The notes: a model not told the origin generated them from the sequence alone. DNA of 22,375 bases from Armatimonadota bacterium (GCA_014381035.1 JACMIS010000743.1:1-22375), one strand, 5' to 3'; positions 9,379 through 17,758 are shown, counted from the stretch's first letter. Made by a program: numbers and translations.

Positions 9379-10234
9379 AACGCGGCGTAGACTGATTGCA
9401 CGCCTTCTGTTACGCGGCGGGGCGTCCGTTCTCGGCGGCCTCTGGGGATATGCCGGACTGTGGGAACCGAACCGCCCCCGTCTCGAATCCGTTTCCCTGA
9501 CCCTCCCAAACCTTCCCTCCGAGTTTGATGGGGTGCGCATCGCTTTTCTTTCCGACCTTCATTTACAGCCCTCTTTCGGACCGGAACATCTCGCACCCAC
9601 CCTGTCTCTCGTACAGGATGCGAAGCCGGACCTGATCCTGCTTGGCGGAGACTATTGTAATGAAACGCTGGGAAACCGCGAACACTGGTTGGAAGTATGC
9701 GCACATACGTTGCGCGATCTTACCGCGCCACTGGGCGTGTTTGCGGTGTTTGGAAACCATGATTACCCGGTGCCGCCGTTTGATCCGCCACGCCGCCCGT
9801 GGGTAAATGCCAGCATCGTTCCGCTACATAATGAAGCCGTTGCATTATCCCGTAATGGGGAACGAATCTTTCTGGTTGGACTGCGTTCCTCATTATCGCG
9901 GGGAAATCAGGTGCGCGACGTGATGGATAAACTTCCGACAAATACGACGCGATTGATACTGCAACACGAACCTTCCTACACCCCGCAGAACGCGGCTTCC
10001 GGGGGGAACGTCCAGTTTTCGGGGCATACGCACGGAGGACAGATCGTTTTGCCGCTTTTCGGACCGCCACGGCTACCGGCGCACTCGAACGGGTTTCGGT
10101 CGGGGATGTACCGCAATAACCGGGACGGTATGCCGCTTTATGTCACGCGGGGGGTGGGCGTTCTGCCGCCTTTGCTGCGGTTCAACTGTCTGCCGGAGGT
10201 GACGTTGTTTACGCTACGGCATCCGGGAGTTTAG
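9356..10234 (+). CDS. Metallophosphoesterase, YkuE-like, probable Tat substrate
   Basis: This calcineurin-like phosphoesterase shows all metal-site motifs: SDLHL (D67, H69), GGDY (D99), GNHDY (N134, H135), QHEP (H204) and SGHTHGGQ (H224, H226). The 292-residue length and motif spacing fit the YkuE group of extracytoplasmic metallophosphoesterases. The N-terminus has consecutive arginines followed by a hydrophobic stretch (TRRRLIARLLL, residues 9-19, then 21-36), like a Tat signal or signal anchor. The substrate is unknown. The GTG at 9356 overlaps the SRPBCC gene and no strong ribosome-binding site is seen. Its last 21 bases overlap the convergent TPR gene. Family call sure, export likely. 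Confidence 0.9.
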   Translation: MKAETPNKTRRRLIARLLLRGGASVLGGLWGYAGLWEPNRPRLESVSLTLPNLPSEFDGVRIAFLSDLHLQPSFGPEHLAPTLSLVQDAKPDLILLGGDYCNETLGNREHWLEVCAHTLRDLTAPLGVFAVFGNHDYPVPPFDPPRRPWVNASIVPLHNEAVALSRNGERIFLVGLRSSLSRGNQVRDVMDKLPTNTTRLILQHEPSYTPQNAASGGNVQFSGHTHGGQIVLPLFGPPRLPAHSNGFRSGMYRNNRDGMPLYVTRGVGVLPPLLRFNCLPEVTLFTLRHPGV

Positions 10235-11440
10235 GCTACTTGCCCACCAGGTGTTCGTAAATTGCGCGGAAAGCAGTGTGTAATCCGGTACCGGTGACGT
10301 GGTGCTGAGCGTCTTGAGTGCGACGCCGGATGTTTCCCCGACGAAAACAAGATTGGCGTTCACGGCATCTGCCTCGCCGACCCCCCCGCGTCCGCGCAGG
10401 AGTACACGCACCGAAAACCGTTGCAAGGTGGGCAATGTCGCGAACGCAGCTTGGGACACTTTGGCACTGGCTTGCAAGATTCGATTGCGTGTTGCCGGCG
10501 GCGTTTCTCCGGGATGTAAGGCGAGAGAGAGTTCGATCTGTGCCTGACTTCTGCCTTCATCGGCTTGCGCGGCAGTAACGGTGATGTCTTCGCCGTTCAA
10601 TCGGGATAGCGTGTCGAACAATGTCACGGTTGGAGTTGCAGAGGGCGGCACGGGAGCGACAGGGAGGGGGGGGACGGCAGCGGCATCCGGCAAAGAGGAG
10701 GAAGGTAGTCGTAACGACGGCATATTCTGGACAGGACGTACCTCGGAAAGCACCGTGTTCTGTTGCACAGATACGTCACTTTTGCGTAACGCGAAAAACA
10801 AAAATGCTCCGGCGGCGATCACAAAAGCGACAAGTATGCCACTGACAAAAAATAACGTCCGCGGCATTCCCTGACTACGGCCTTGCGGAAAAACACGGTC
10901 AAACCAGTCCAACGTCCGCTCGACAGTGACACGTCCCGTGGTTCGCCCCGACGCCCTGGCGACTAAGACGGGAGAGGATTTGACCGGAAATCGTGCGGTC
11001 CGATCACCGCTGCTTAGATGCGGTTCGCCGGGTATCAGTGTTCGGTTGGTGCTACCCAGACTCGTCGTGGTAAAACCGCCGGTTGCGATCGCTCGTTGCT
11101 CGGCGAGAAGGCGATCATGTTTCTCCACGAGTCCGGTTTGAAGCGGATTGCGATCCAGTGCCATCCGATACCAGTGTAACGCATCGCCGTTTTTCCCCTG
11201 CGTGAGGTAGATGTCTCCCAGAAGCGAATGCGCGGAAGCGGAGTCCGGGGATCGGCGGATGGCGTCGGCGCAGACAGCAACCGCTTCCTCCCATTGTCCC
11301 CGCAACTTGAGGAGATTCGCGCGTGCGAGAAGGGGAGCGATAGCGGCGTCCGCATCGCTTCGCCCGGAGGAACCCCCGGACGAAAATCGCGACTTTGGCG
11401 GCGATTTTTCGCCGATCTCAGGTAACGCTGTGCTTAACAT
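10214..11440 (-). CDS. TPR-containing single-pass membrane protein
   Basis: I do not recognise a named family. Residues about 32-110 form roughly two TPR units (ANLLKLRGQWEEAVAVCADA, then HSLLGDIYLTQGKNGDALHW). A basic, Ser/Thr-rich linker (115-180) leads to one transmembrane helix (about 194-218, flanked by R194 and RK 219-220). A Pro-rich stretch follows, and then a C-terminal domain of about 150 residues with alternating beta-like segments. By the positive-inside rule the TPRs should be cytoplasmic and the C-terminal domain extracytoplasmic. The ATG at 11440 lies 18 bases after the dut stop with only a weak ribosome-binding site, so it is probably co-transcribed with dut. Its end overlaps the metallophosphoesterase end by 21 bases with no terminator visible. 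Confidence 0.8.
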   Translation of the reverse strand: MLSTALPEIGEKSPPKSRFSSGGSSGRSDADAAIAPLLARANLLKLRGQWEEAVAVCADAIRRSPDSASAHSLLGDIYLTQGKNGDALHWYRMALDRNPLQTGLVEKHDRLLAEQRAIATGGFTTTSLGSTNRTLIPGEPHLSSGDRTARFPVKSSPVLVARASGRTTGRVTVERTLDWFDRVFPQGRSQGMPRTLFFVSGILVAFVIAAGAFLFFALRKSDVSVQQNTVLSEVRPVQNMPSLRLPSSSLPDAAAVPPLPVAPVPPSATPTVTLFDTLSRLNGEDITVTAAQADEGRSQAQIELSLALHPGETPPATRNRILQASAKVSQAAFATLPTLQRFSVRVLLRGRGGVGEADAVNANLVFVGETSGVALKTLSTTSPVPDYTLLSAQFTNTWWASSLNSRMP

Positions 11441-11458
11441 CGTATTTCACAACTGGCT

Positions 11459-11917
11459 TCATTGCCGCCGACCTGTGTGTCCGAATCCGCCCTCGCCTCG
11501 CGCTGTTTCATCAAGTGACGACACAACTTCCCACTCAACACGCGAAACGGGTGCCACAACCAACTGCGCGATTCTATCGCCGCGCTCTACAACAAACGGT
11601 TCAGTCCCGAAATTCGATAAAATAATTTGAACTTCGCCGCGATAGTCCGCGTCAATGGTACCGGGACTGTTCGCGACGTCTATGCCATAATCACGGGCGA
11701 GTCCGGAGCGAGGACGTACCTGCGCTTCGTATCCGGGCGGAACGGCGATTCGCCAACCGGTAGGGACCACTGCCCGCCCGCCAACCGCGATCGTTATCGC
11801 GCTTGAGTTCGCCGCAAAAATATCCATCCCCGCCGCGCCCTCTGTTTTATAGGACGGCAAAGGCAGATCTTCCGTTCCTGAAAGTCTTGTCACACGAACG
11901 CCGACACGGTTTACCAT
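11459..11917 (-). CDS. dut: dUTP diphosphatase (dUTPase)
   Basis: This trimeric dUTPase hydrolyses dUTP to dUMP and pyrophosphate (EC 3.6.1.23), supplying dTMP precursor and keeping uracil out of DNA. All five motifs are present: AAGMDIFA (28-35), PRSGLA (69-74), [10 protein letters not shown] (86-95), [10 protein letters not shown] (112-121), and [10 protein letters not shown] (140-149), where the usual first Thr of the P-loop-like GTGGFG is replaced. The 152-residue length is normal. The ATG at 11917 is weakly served by an AGGGT about 10 bases upstream. It follows the histidine kinase by 51 bases containing a perfect hairpin, and precedes the TPR gene by 18 bases. Confidence 0.96.
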   Translation of the reverse strand: MVNRVGVRVTRLSGTEDLPLPSYKTEGAAGMDIFAANSSAITIAVGGRAVVPTGWRIAVPPGYEAQVRPRSGLARDYGIDVANSPGTIDADYRGEVQIILSNFGTEPFVVERGDRIAQLVVAPVSRVEWEVVSSLDETARGEGGFGHTGRRQ

Positions 11918-11929
11918 TCTATTAAACCC

Positions 11930-11955
11930 TAGTACGGACGAAATTGCCCGTACTA
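11930..11955. repeat. Perfect 8-bp inverted repeat between kinase gene and dut
   Basis: TAGTACGG (11930-11937) and CCGTACTA (11948-11955) are separated by 10 bases and start 13 bases upstream of the dut start codon. Read on the minus strand it is not followed by a clear U-run, so it is either an mRNA processing or stability hairpin, a weak terminator of the kinase transcript, or an operator for dut. Confidence 0.5.
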
Positions 11956-11968
11956 CTTTTCCACGCGA

Positions 11969-13738
11969 TTAACCCGCGACGCGCTGACTCAGATTCTCAC
12001 CGGTTATCTCGTCCGGCTGGGTTGTCGGAAGCGAGAAATGGAAGATGGAACCTTTACCAACCTCGGATTCGATCCACATTTTGCCACCATGGATCTCGAC
12101 GAGGTGTTTTACCAGAAACAAGCCGATACCAGTTCCGCCGATGGTGCGCGTGTCACGGTTGTCCACCCGGTGGAATCGCTCGCCCATTTTGGAAAGGTGC
12201 TCGGGCGGGATACCCATCCCCTCATCGCTCACCGCGAACTCCACCGTATCGGGCGACATCATCTTTGCTTTCACCGCGACGTTGCCGCCTCCCGGCGAGT
12301 ACTTGAGCGCGTTGGAAACCAGGTTCGCGAGAATCTGCTCCACTTTGTCCCCATCGCCTTGAATCGAGTCCGGGATCTCGGGAGCGATTTCGAAGGACAG
12401 AGTATGGTTCTCTTTTTTGCTCGTGGACGATTCCTGAATCCGCATCGCCGTTTCCACGATCTGGCGCAGGTTGACACTCCCGACATTGAGTTCGAGCGCG
12501 TTGCCCGCCTCAATACGCGATACGTTCAAAAGGTCGTCAATCAGACGCTTCAAGCGGTCGCACTGGTCGTCGATGATCGTATAGAACTCATGGCGCGTGT
12601 CGGCGTCGTAGTAGCCCTCCGTATCCTGGACCAGCGTCGCCACAAAACCCTTGATAGACGTGAGCGGGGTACGCAATTCGTGCGAGACCGTCGAGACGAA
12701 CGCCGTCTTCATCTTGTCCACGTTTTTGATCTGTGTGATGTCGTTCAGGATGATCGCGGTACCGATGGAATCGCCGCCCTCGGTACGTACCTGAGCGGTT
12801 TGCAATTGAAATATGCGGGGTGAACCTTCCGGGGCTTCTGGATCGGGGAGCGCGATTTCCTCACCAAGATCCACTTCGTCCGCCATAGCCCGCCGAATCA
12901 GGTCGACCGACTTTTCATCCTTGATGACGTTCTCGTAGGTCTTGCCGCCGCCGATCTCGTCCCGCTTAAGACCGAACACGCGTAGCGCGGAGTTGTTCAT
13001 TTGCGCGATGCGTCCGGTCTTACCGACCATGATCAAGCCCATCGAAAGCGACTCGATGGTTTCAATCACTTCGTCGCGCTCACGTTGAACACCACGGAAC
13101 GCTTCCGTCATGTTAATAATGGCGGCTGTGTTTCGCGCCATGCGGTTCATCAACTGAATGTCTTCGTTGACGAACACGCCCCCGAAACGCTTATTGAAAA
13201 CGTACATGATGCCGATAGTGCTACGCTCGAGAACTTTACCGGTCTCTTCATCGCGTCGTTCGACAATGAGGGGAACGCACATGCCGTTCTTAACACCGAG
13301 CGAAGCGAGATTTTCTTTCGATGCCCGGTCGTCGCTTTCCACATCGTAAATGATCTGCGTGGTGCCGTCGCGGAAACATTCGCCTGCCACCGTGCCATCT
13401 ATCGGGATACGAAATCCCTTGATCTGTTCCTCGTCGAAACCATGCGCAGGCGGATCCGCGAAGAGTTCGTTGGTTTTCGGGTCGTGGATCAGAAACAGAC
13501 ACTTGCTCGCCTGAGTGATCATCGCGACGCGGACCACCATCCGCTTCAGCGTTTCCTCCATCTCCGAGATTCCGGAGGCGGCTTGTTGCTGTGTTTCGCT
13601 TGCTTCCTGTACGCGCTGAGAAAGAGCTTTGTTTTCTTTTTCCAACCGGGAAATATGCTGATTACGTTTTTCGAGTTCGCTCTCAACAGTGCGGATTTTC
13701 TCCTGCAACGACTCAATGCTCATTTCACCAAACGACAT
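11969..13738 (-). CDS. Soluble sensor histidine kinase with coiled coil, GAF, PAS, HisKA and HATPase domains
   Basis: The start is placed at ATG 13738 (MSFGEMSIESLQEK, 589 residues), with AAAGG 12 bases upstream. The frame runs back to a TTG at 13840, but that TTG is the -35 box of the gene's own promoter, so the longer form is excluded. Order of domains: coiled coil (about 6-60), GAF-like domain (66-215), PAS domain (222-335, GLIMVGKTGRIAQMNNSALR), HisKA with phospho-acceptor H353 in STVSHELRTPLTSIKGF, and HATPase_c with N box ANLVSNALKYSPGG, DEGMGIP and GGTGIGLFLVKH. No transmembrane segment is present, so it should sense an intracellular signal. No response regulator lies in the window. 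Its downstream neighbours dut and the TPR gene do not reveal the signal. Confidence 0.93.
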   Translation of the reverse strand: MSFGEMSIESLQEKIRTVESELEKRNQHISRLEKENKALSQRVQEASETQQQAASGISEMEETLKRMVVRVAMITQASKCLFLIHDPKTNELFADPPAHGFDEEQIKGFRIPIDGTVAGECFRDGTTQIIYDVESDDRASKENLASLGVKNGMCVPLIVERRDEETGKVLERSTIGIMYVFNKRFGGVFVNEDIQLMNRMARNTAAIINMTEAFRGVQRERDEVIETIESLSMGLIMVGKTGRIAQMNNSALRVFGLKRDEIGGGKTYENVIKDEKSVDLIRRAMADEVDLGEEIALPDPEAPEGSPRIFQLQTAQVRTEGGDSIGTAIILNDITQIKNVDKMKTAFVSTVSHELRTPLTSIKGFVATLVQDTEGYYDADTRHEFYTIIDDQCDRLKRLIDDLLNVSRIEAGNALELNVGSVNLRQIVETAMRIQESSTSKKENHTLSFEIAPEIPDSIQGDGDKVEQILANLVSNALKYSPGGGNVAVKAKMMSPDTVEFAVSDEGMGIPPEHLSKMGERFHRVDNRDTRTIGGTGIGLFLVKHLVEIHGGKMWIESEVGKGSIFHFSLPTTQPDEITGENLSQRVAG

Positions 13739-13810
13739 TACGACGGGGAACCTTTCTTCTGCGTTCGCCACGAAACTTTTGTGCGGCGGAACACGTGAAT
13801 ACCGGGTGTC

Positions 13811-13840
13811 ATTATACCCTGTCGCGGCGAGAAGCGTCAA
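13811..13840 (-). promoter_or_regulatory. Sigma-70-type promoter for the histidine kinase gene
   Basis: On the minus strand TTGACG (13840-13835), an 18-base spacer and a perfect TATAAT (13816-13811) are seen. The predicted start is near 13804, leaving a leader of about 66 bases. It begins 15 bases past the stop of the upstream DUF1648 gene. Confidence 0.85.
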
Positions 13841-13855
13841 CGAGGAAGCATGAAA

Positions 13856-14359
13856 TCAGGCGGCAGGTAAAGTGAATCGACGTTGAAGCGTGACGGTCCA
13901 AATCACCGTGTAAAGCAGATAAATCGCGAGATAAATCCATGTCAAGCCACCTATAGTCAATGCTCCTCGCATGTTTGCTTCGTAGACGAGTTGCAAGACG
14001 CTGACCAGCAAGGCGAGCGTCGCGGCACCAAAAGCAAAGAAGCGGTCGGCAAGATAAGAAAAGGTGGAGTCGCGTCGCTCGGGCGCGAGCCAGTATCGCT
14101 TATTCGGTAGATTGATGGCGTCCTCAGGCGTAATGTGGATGAGGAGAGGCAAGCCAATAAACAATGCGGCGATAAATCCGGTGATAGCCCATTGGAAAAG
14201 GAGAAACATCTCCCGTGACATAAACCCGTCGGCGACGCCGTTCGCCCCGAAATGTGAGGCGACACGCTCTGGCAAAAGGGGACCGAGCATCAGTATCTGA
14301 CCGACACTGACTATGATCCCCACCAGAAACACCCAAAATGCCATGGAAGAACGTTTCAT
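13856..14359 (-). CDS. DUF1648-domain integral membrane protein
   Basis: The ATG at 14359 has GGAG 8 bases upstream. An in-frame GTG three codons earlier overlaps that GGAG, so the ATG is preferred (167 residues). An N-terminal helix (FWVFLVGIIVSVGQILML) is followed by LLPERVASHFGANGVADGFM, the conserved DUF1648 pattern found in SdpI-like and related membrane proteins. Three further hydrophobic segments follow (near AITGFIAALFIGLPLLI, FFAFGAATLALLVSVLQLV and IYLAIYLLYTVIWTV), giving four helices in total. Function is unknown; some SdpI relatives give immunity to a toxin, but nothing here supports that. It is the last gene of the aspS-led run and lies 51 bases after the preceding membrane protein gene. 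Confidence 0.78.
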   Translation of the reverse strand: MKRSSMAFWVFLVGIIVSVGQILMLGPLLPERVASHFGANGVADGFMSREMFLLFQWAITGFIAALFIGLPLLIHITPEDAINLPNKRYWLAPERRDSTFSYLADRFFAFGAATLALLVSVLQLVYEANMRGALTIGGLTWIYLAIYLLYTVIWTVTLQRRFTLPAA

Positions 14360-14398
14360 TTTGCACACTCCATTGTGTTGGACCCGCTTTAATATAGC

Positions 14399-14427
14399 CC
14401 GGTTGCGCGTTTACCCGGCGTAACCGG
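14399..14427 (-). repeat. Dyad spanning the stop codon of the membrane protein gene
   Basis: CCGGTTGCG (14399-14407) and CGTAACCGG (14419-14427) pair with one mismatch or wobble, with the TAA stop of the upstream gene inside the loop. It is not followed by a U-run. It may be a weak terminator or a processing site between two genes of the run. Confidence 0.3.
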
Positions 14428-15001
14428 TCGGCATCCGTTCCAGTTTTTGTGCGGCAAACGCGGCGGAGAGACCTTGCCACAGGAGGTAAAGGACGTAAAC
14501 ATGAACCGCAAGTGAGATCCATCGCTGGTCAACAAGGGAGATCAACCCGTCACATGCGTAGCAAAGCATCAGGAAAATGAGCCATCCCCAGTGCTTCTTC
14601 GCCAGCGTTGTGAGCCCGAGATAAAACCCCAGTGGGATCAGGTTCCAGAGCAGATGAACGTAGTTACCGCTGTCTTTCGTTAGCGCGGAGATGACATCGG
14701 TGGTGGCAAGACCGAATGCCATAACGAGCGGTGAACCGAACGAGATCAGGGCGGAGTTCAGAATCGAGAAAGCCATGACCGCGTACATGATGCCTACCGA
14801 CGACGATGCTTTTTCCCGCAACGCCTGAACGGCGACGATCCGTGCATCGGTTTCGTTAAACTCGCTCGTGGATACGGGCGATGGGGCGTACACCGGTGCG
14901 TCCGAAGGGGGAACGTTCGGGGAGTCGTTGCCTCCGGTTAGTGAGGGCATGGTCGGCGGAATCTCTGGTTCCGGGTTGGTGTTGCGTGATGATTCTTCCA
15001 T
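14411..15001 (-). CDS. Small multi-pass membrane protein of unknown function
   Basis: No family is recognised. With the ATG at 15001 (MEESSRNTNPEPE, 196 residues) it begins 34 bases after the lipoprotein stop; AGGAG lies 14 bases upstream, longer than usual, so an unconventional upstream start is possible. The frame is open to 15106, but that would overlap the lipoprotein gene by 71 bases. The first 60 residues are acidic, Pro/Ser-rich and probably disordered. Four to five hydrophobic segments follow (near VGIMYAVMAFSILNSALISF, PLVMAFGLATTDVISAL, YVHLLWNLIPLGFYLGL, LIFLMLCYACDGLISLV and LAVHVYVLYLLWQGLSAAF). The arrangement of a cytosolic Pro-rich tail before helices recalls many uncharacterised membrane proteins. 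It is flanked by a lipoprotein and a DUF1648 gene. Confidence 0.72.
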   Translation of the reverse strand: MEESSRNTNPEPEIPPTMPSLTGGNDSPNVPPSDAPVYAPSPVSTSEFNETDARIVAVQALREKASSSVGIMYAVMAFSILNSALISFGSPLVMAFGLATTDVISALTKDSGNYVHLLWNLIPLGFYLGLTTLAKKHWGWLIFLMLCYACDGLISLVDQRWISLAVHVYVLYLLWQGLSAAFAAQKLERMPTGYAG

Positions 15002-15035
15002 GGCGGGTTCGTCTTCTCCTGATAGTGAAAATAGA

Positions 15036-15743
15036 TTAAATACCGACGCGTGCTTCTCCTTTGCCGAACGTAAATAAAATCGCGCCGGAGACGTTTTCCA
15101 CGCCATCGAATGCCGCGCCTACGGACAGAACCGCGGTCACGGTGTTCGTGTTCTGCCTGTTATTATCAGCCTCGGTCAGCAGGGCGAACAAACGCCGTGC
15201 ATCGTCGCCGGACACCCGCACGGAACCGAGCCGGATCTCCCCGGACTGTGTCCACTGATACCGGTTCGTGTCGCCCACGCGTTCAAACACGAGATTTCCC
15301 GACGCGGATCGGAGCGGCAGGATCCTCACCTCTCGGGTGGGAACCGGAACGACCCCCGAACCGTCGGAGAGCGTTACCGTCAGGGAGATGTCGTTCAGCA
15401 CGATGCGACTTGGTAATGCCGTCGCGCCACCCGGCACGAACGCGATCTCGCCGCGCAGATTTTGCGTAAACTCCGCGAATGTCAGGCGGTTTTGTTGCCC
15501 GACCGGGGCAACGTCGGAAAATTGCCCGGTGTAGGAGCCTGTCCCGTCCACGGGGACGCGGGTCGCGCCCGACGTTACCGGTACCGGAAACTGCACGCCG
15601 TCCAGATTGCCTGGATTCGCGATGGGAGGAATCCGGTCATTCACCGCATTCTTGAATGCACCGCATCCGGCAATCGCTCCTCCGGCGATTGCCGAGAACG
15701 TCATGGACAGGAATACACGCCGATTTGTTTCGATAGATCGCAT
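15036..15743 (-). CDS. Predicted Tat-exported lipoprotein of unknown function
   Basis: The 235-residue product starts with a twin-arginine motif (TNRRVFLS, R8-R9), a hydrophobic stretch and a lipobox AIAGC with C27 as the lipidated residue. A Tat signal joined to a lipobox predicts export after folding and anchoring at the outer face of the membrane. The mature part is rich in Val, Thr and Gly with beta-type alternation and no cysteine beyond the lipobox, and no catalytic motif was recognised. The ATG at 15743 lies 26 bases after the aspS stop with only a weak GGA site, so it probably belongs to the aspS transcript. A similarity search of the mature part would be needed to name it. Confidence 0.78.
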   Translation of the reverse strand: MRSIETNRRVFLSMTFSAIAGGAIAGCGAFKNAVNDRIPPIANPGNLDGVQFPVPVTSGATRVPVDGTGSYTGQFSDVAPVGQQNRLTFAEFTQNLRGEIAFVPGGATALPSRIVLNDISLTVTLSDGSGVVPVPTREVRILPLRSASGNLVFERVGDTNRYQWTQSGEIRLGSVRVSGDDARRLFALLTEADNNRQNTNTVTAVLSVGAAFDGVENVSGAILFTFGKGEARVGI

Positions 15744-15769
15744 ACGTTATTTTCCAATTTACCGCTCGC

Positions 15770-17605
15770 TTACGGCTTCTTCGGTGGCTTGATCAGCAGC
15801 CCTAACTCATTCAACTGTTTGTCTTCTACCGTGCTCGGCGCGTCCATGAGCGGGTCATAGCCACCGCCCATTTTGGGGAACGCGATCACTTCACGGATAT
15901 TCTCATCGTCGGTGAGAAGCATGACCAGCCGGTCGAGCCCGGGAGCGATACCAGCGTGGGGCGGCGCACCGTAAGCGAACGCTTCCAGCATGTGTCCGAA
16001 GCGTGCCGCTATCTGTTCCTCGGATAGTCCCATTTTTCGCAGTATCGCGACTTGAATATCCGGCTTGTGAATCCGGACGGAGCCCGACGCCGCCTCGTAG
16101 CCGTTGCAAACGAGGTCGTAGCACTGCGCCCGCATCGCCGCCGGGTCGGATTCGATCAAGCGCATGTCGTCGCCTTTCGGCATCGAGAACGGGTTGTGCG
16201 CGAACGTCCATCCGCCGGTCTCCTCGTCCGCTTCGAACACGGGGAAGTCCACGATCCAGCAGTAGGCGAGCGTGTTTTTGTCGGCAAGTCCCAGTCGTTC
16301 GCCGAAAAGGCGACGCAATCGGTCCAGCACTTTCGCCGTAGTCTCCTTGCTGTCCGCGATAAACGCGACCAGATCACCGGGTTTGGCTTCCGTTGCGGCG
16401 ATAATCGCGGCTTTCTCGGTGTCGCTGAGAAACTTGGCGACCGGACCCCGGGAAGCGTTGCCCTCCTCATCTACCAGAAAGTATGCCATGCCCTTTGCGC
16501 CAAACTCCCGCGCCCGTTCGGTCAGCTCGTCCATGCCGGAGCGCGGTAGCGACGCGCCGCCTGGATAGCGCAGTGCTTTTACCTGTCCACCATTTGCCAG
16601 CGTCGCCTGGAACACCGCGAACCCGGTATCTGCCAGAATCGCGCCGCAGTCCGTCAGTTCCAGACCGAAGCGGATCTCCGGCTTGTCGGAGCCGAACCGC
16701 GCCATGGCTTCGTCGTAGGTGAAGCGTGGGAATGGTTTGATAACCGTTTTGGTGGAAACGCTTTCGACGACCGAGATGATCATGCTCTCGACGAGTGATA
16801 GCACGTCCTCTTGCGTCACGAACGACATTTCGAGGTCAATTTGCGTAAACTCGGGCTGGCGGTCCGCGCGTTGGGACTCGTCGCGGAAGCATTTTGCGAT
16901 CTGGAAGTACCGCTCCATTCCCGAGACCATGAGAAGTTGTTTGAACTGTTGCGGGGCTTGCGGCAGGGCGTAAAACTTACCGGGGTCGAGGCGATATGGT
17001 ACCAAATAGTCGCGTGCCCCTTCCGGCGTAGATTTCGTGAGGATGGGCGTTTCGATCTCGAGGAAGTTTTGCGCATACAGGAACGACCGCACGGCACGGA
17101 CGATCTCGTGTCGAACGCGCAACTTTTCGTACATTTCCGGGCGGCGCAGGTCGAGATAGCGGTGCTTGAGCCGCGCCTCCTCGTTCACGTTTTTCTCGTC
17201 CAACTGGAACGGTAGTGGGCGTGACGGGTTTAAAATCTCCAGCTCGGTGACTTCGATCTCGATTTCCCCGGTCGGCAGGTTTGGGTTTTCCGCCCCCTCG
17301 AATCGGCGCACGACCTTTCCGATGATGGATAAGCAAAACTCGTTACGCACCTTTTGTGCTTCTTCGTGTGCGGCAGGGGAACCGCTGTGCCGTGAGGGAT
17401 CGGAAACAACTTGTACTATTCCGGTTCGGTCGCGCAGATCAACAAAGGTGACGCCGCCATGGTCGCGCACCGACCCTGCCCAACCGTTCACCGTCACCGT
17501 TTGCCCGATATGCTCCGCCCGCAGGTCGCCACAGTTGATTGTGCGCTTCCACGCCGGGGCGTTCACGGGAACGAGTTCCCGCTGAGTTGCCGCTGTTTCC
17601 GCCAT
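15770..17605 (-). CDS. aspS: Aspartate--tRNA ligase, bacterial type
   Basis: AspRS charges tRNA-Asp (EC 6.1.1.12), and in organisms lacking AsnRS may also charge tRNA-Asn. The 611-residue product has the N-terminal OB fold (GQTVTVNGWAGSVRDHGGV, FVDLRDRTGIVQVV), class II motif 1 near the dimer interface, motif 2 FRDESQRADRQPEFTQIDLE, a GAD insertion (about 310-430) that marks the bacterial type, and motif 3 GIAPGLDRLVMLL. The ATG at 17605 is preceded by AAGGA about 14 bases upstream. The gene has its own promoter with a 5' hairpin and is the first of four genes in the same direction with short gaps. No asnS is in the window, so discrimination cannot be judged. Confidence 0.98.
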   Translation of the reverse strand: MAETAATQRELVPVNAPAWKRTINCGDLRAEHIGQTVTVNGWAGSVRDHGGVTFVDLRDRTGIVQVVSDPSRHSGSPAAHEEAQKVRNEFCLSIIGKVVRRFEGAENPNLPTGEIEIEVTELEILNPSRPLPFQLDEKNVNEEARLKHRYLDLRRPEMYEKLRVRHEIVRAVRSFLYAQNFLEIETPILTKSTPEGARDYLVPYRLDPGKFYALPQAPQQFKQLLMVSGMERYFQIAKCFRDESQRADRQPEFTQIDLEMSFVTQEDVLSLVESMIISVVESVSTKTVIKPFPRFTYDEAMARFGSDKPEIRFGLELTDCGAILADTGFAVFQATLANGGQVKALRYPGGASLPRSGMDELTERAREFGAKGMAYFLVDEEGNASRGPVAKFLSDTEKAAIIAATEAKPGDLVAFIADSKETTAKVLDRLRRLFGERLGLADKNTLAYCWIVDFPVFEADEETGGWTFAHNPFSMPKGDDMRLIESDPAAMRAQCYDLVCNGYEAASGSVRIHKPDIQVAILRKMGLSEEQIAARFGHMLEAFAYGAPPHAGIAPGLDRLVMLLTDDENIREVIAFPKMGGGYDPLMDAPSTVEDKQLNELGLLIKPPKKP

Positions 17606-17647
17606 AAGAAAAAAGTCCGTCCTTCAAATAAAACAAAGATCGCTCGT

Positions 17648-17673
17648 GCGTCACCTACTGTATCGCGTGACGC
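17648..17673 (-). repeat. 5'-terminal hairpin in the aspS leader
   Basis: GCGTCAC (17648-17654) and GTGACGC (17667-17673) are perfect complements around a 12-base loop. The predicted transcription start is near 17675, so the mRNA would begin almost directly with this stem-loop. It could protect the 5' end or act as an operator. Confidence 0.5.
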
Positions 17674-17681
17674 GGGGGTTT

Positions 17682-17711
17682 ATTATAGCGGACAGGAGAC
17701 GCGCAACGCAA
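17682..17711 (-). promoter_or_regulatory. Sigma-70-type promoter for aspS
   Basis: On the minus strand TTGCGT (17711-17706), an 18-base spacer and a perfect TATAAT (17687-17682) are seen. The expected start is near 17675, giving a leader of about 70 bases before the aspS ATG. Confidence 0.75.
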
Positions 17712-17758
17712 AAACAGGTCCGCGGATAGACTTATTTGCCGGACGAGATCCATGGCGG

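Noticed and set aside
13001..13798. 265-codon plus-strand ORF opposite the histidine kinase
   Set aside because: It is an antisense shadow of the GAF and PAS coding region with no recognisable domain.
13739..13840. Extended N-terminus (34 residues) of the histidine kinase
   Set aside because: The upstream start codon is the -35 box and the region contains the -10, so it is promoter and leader rather than coding.
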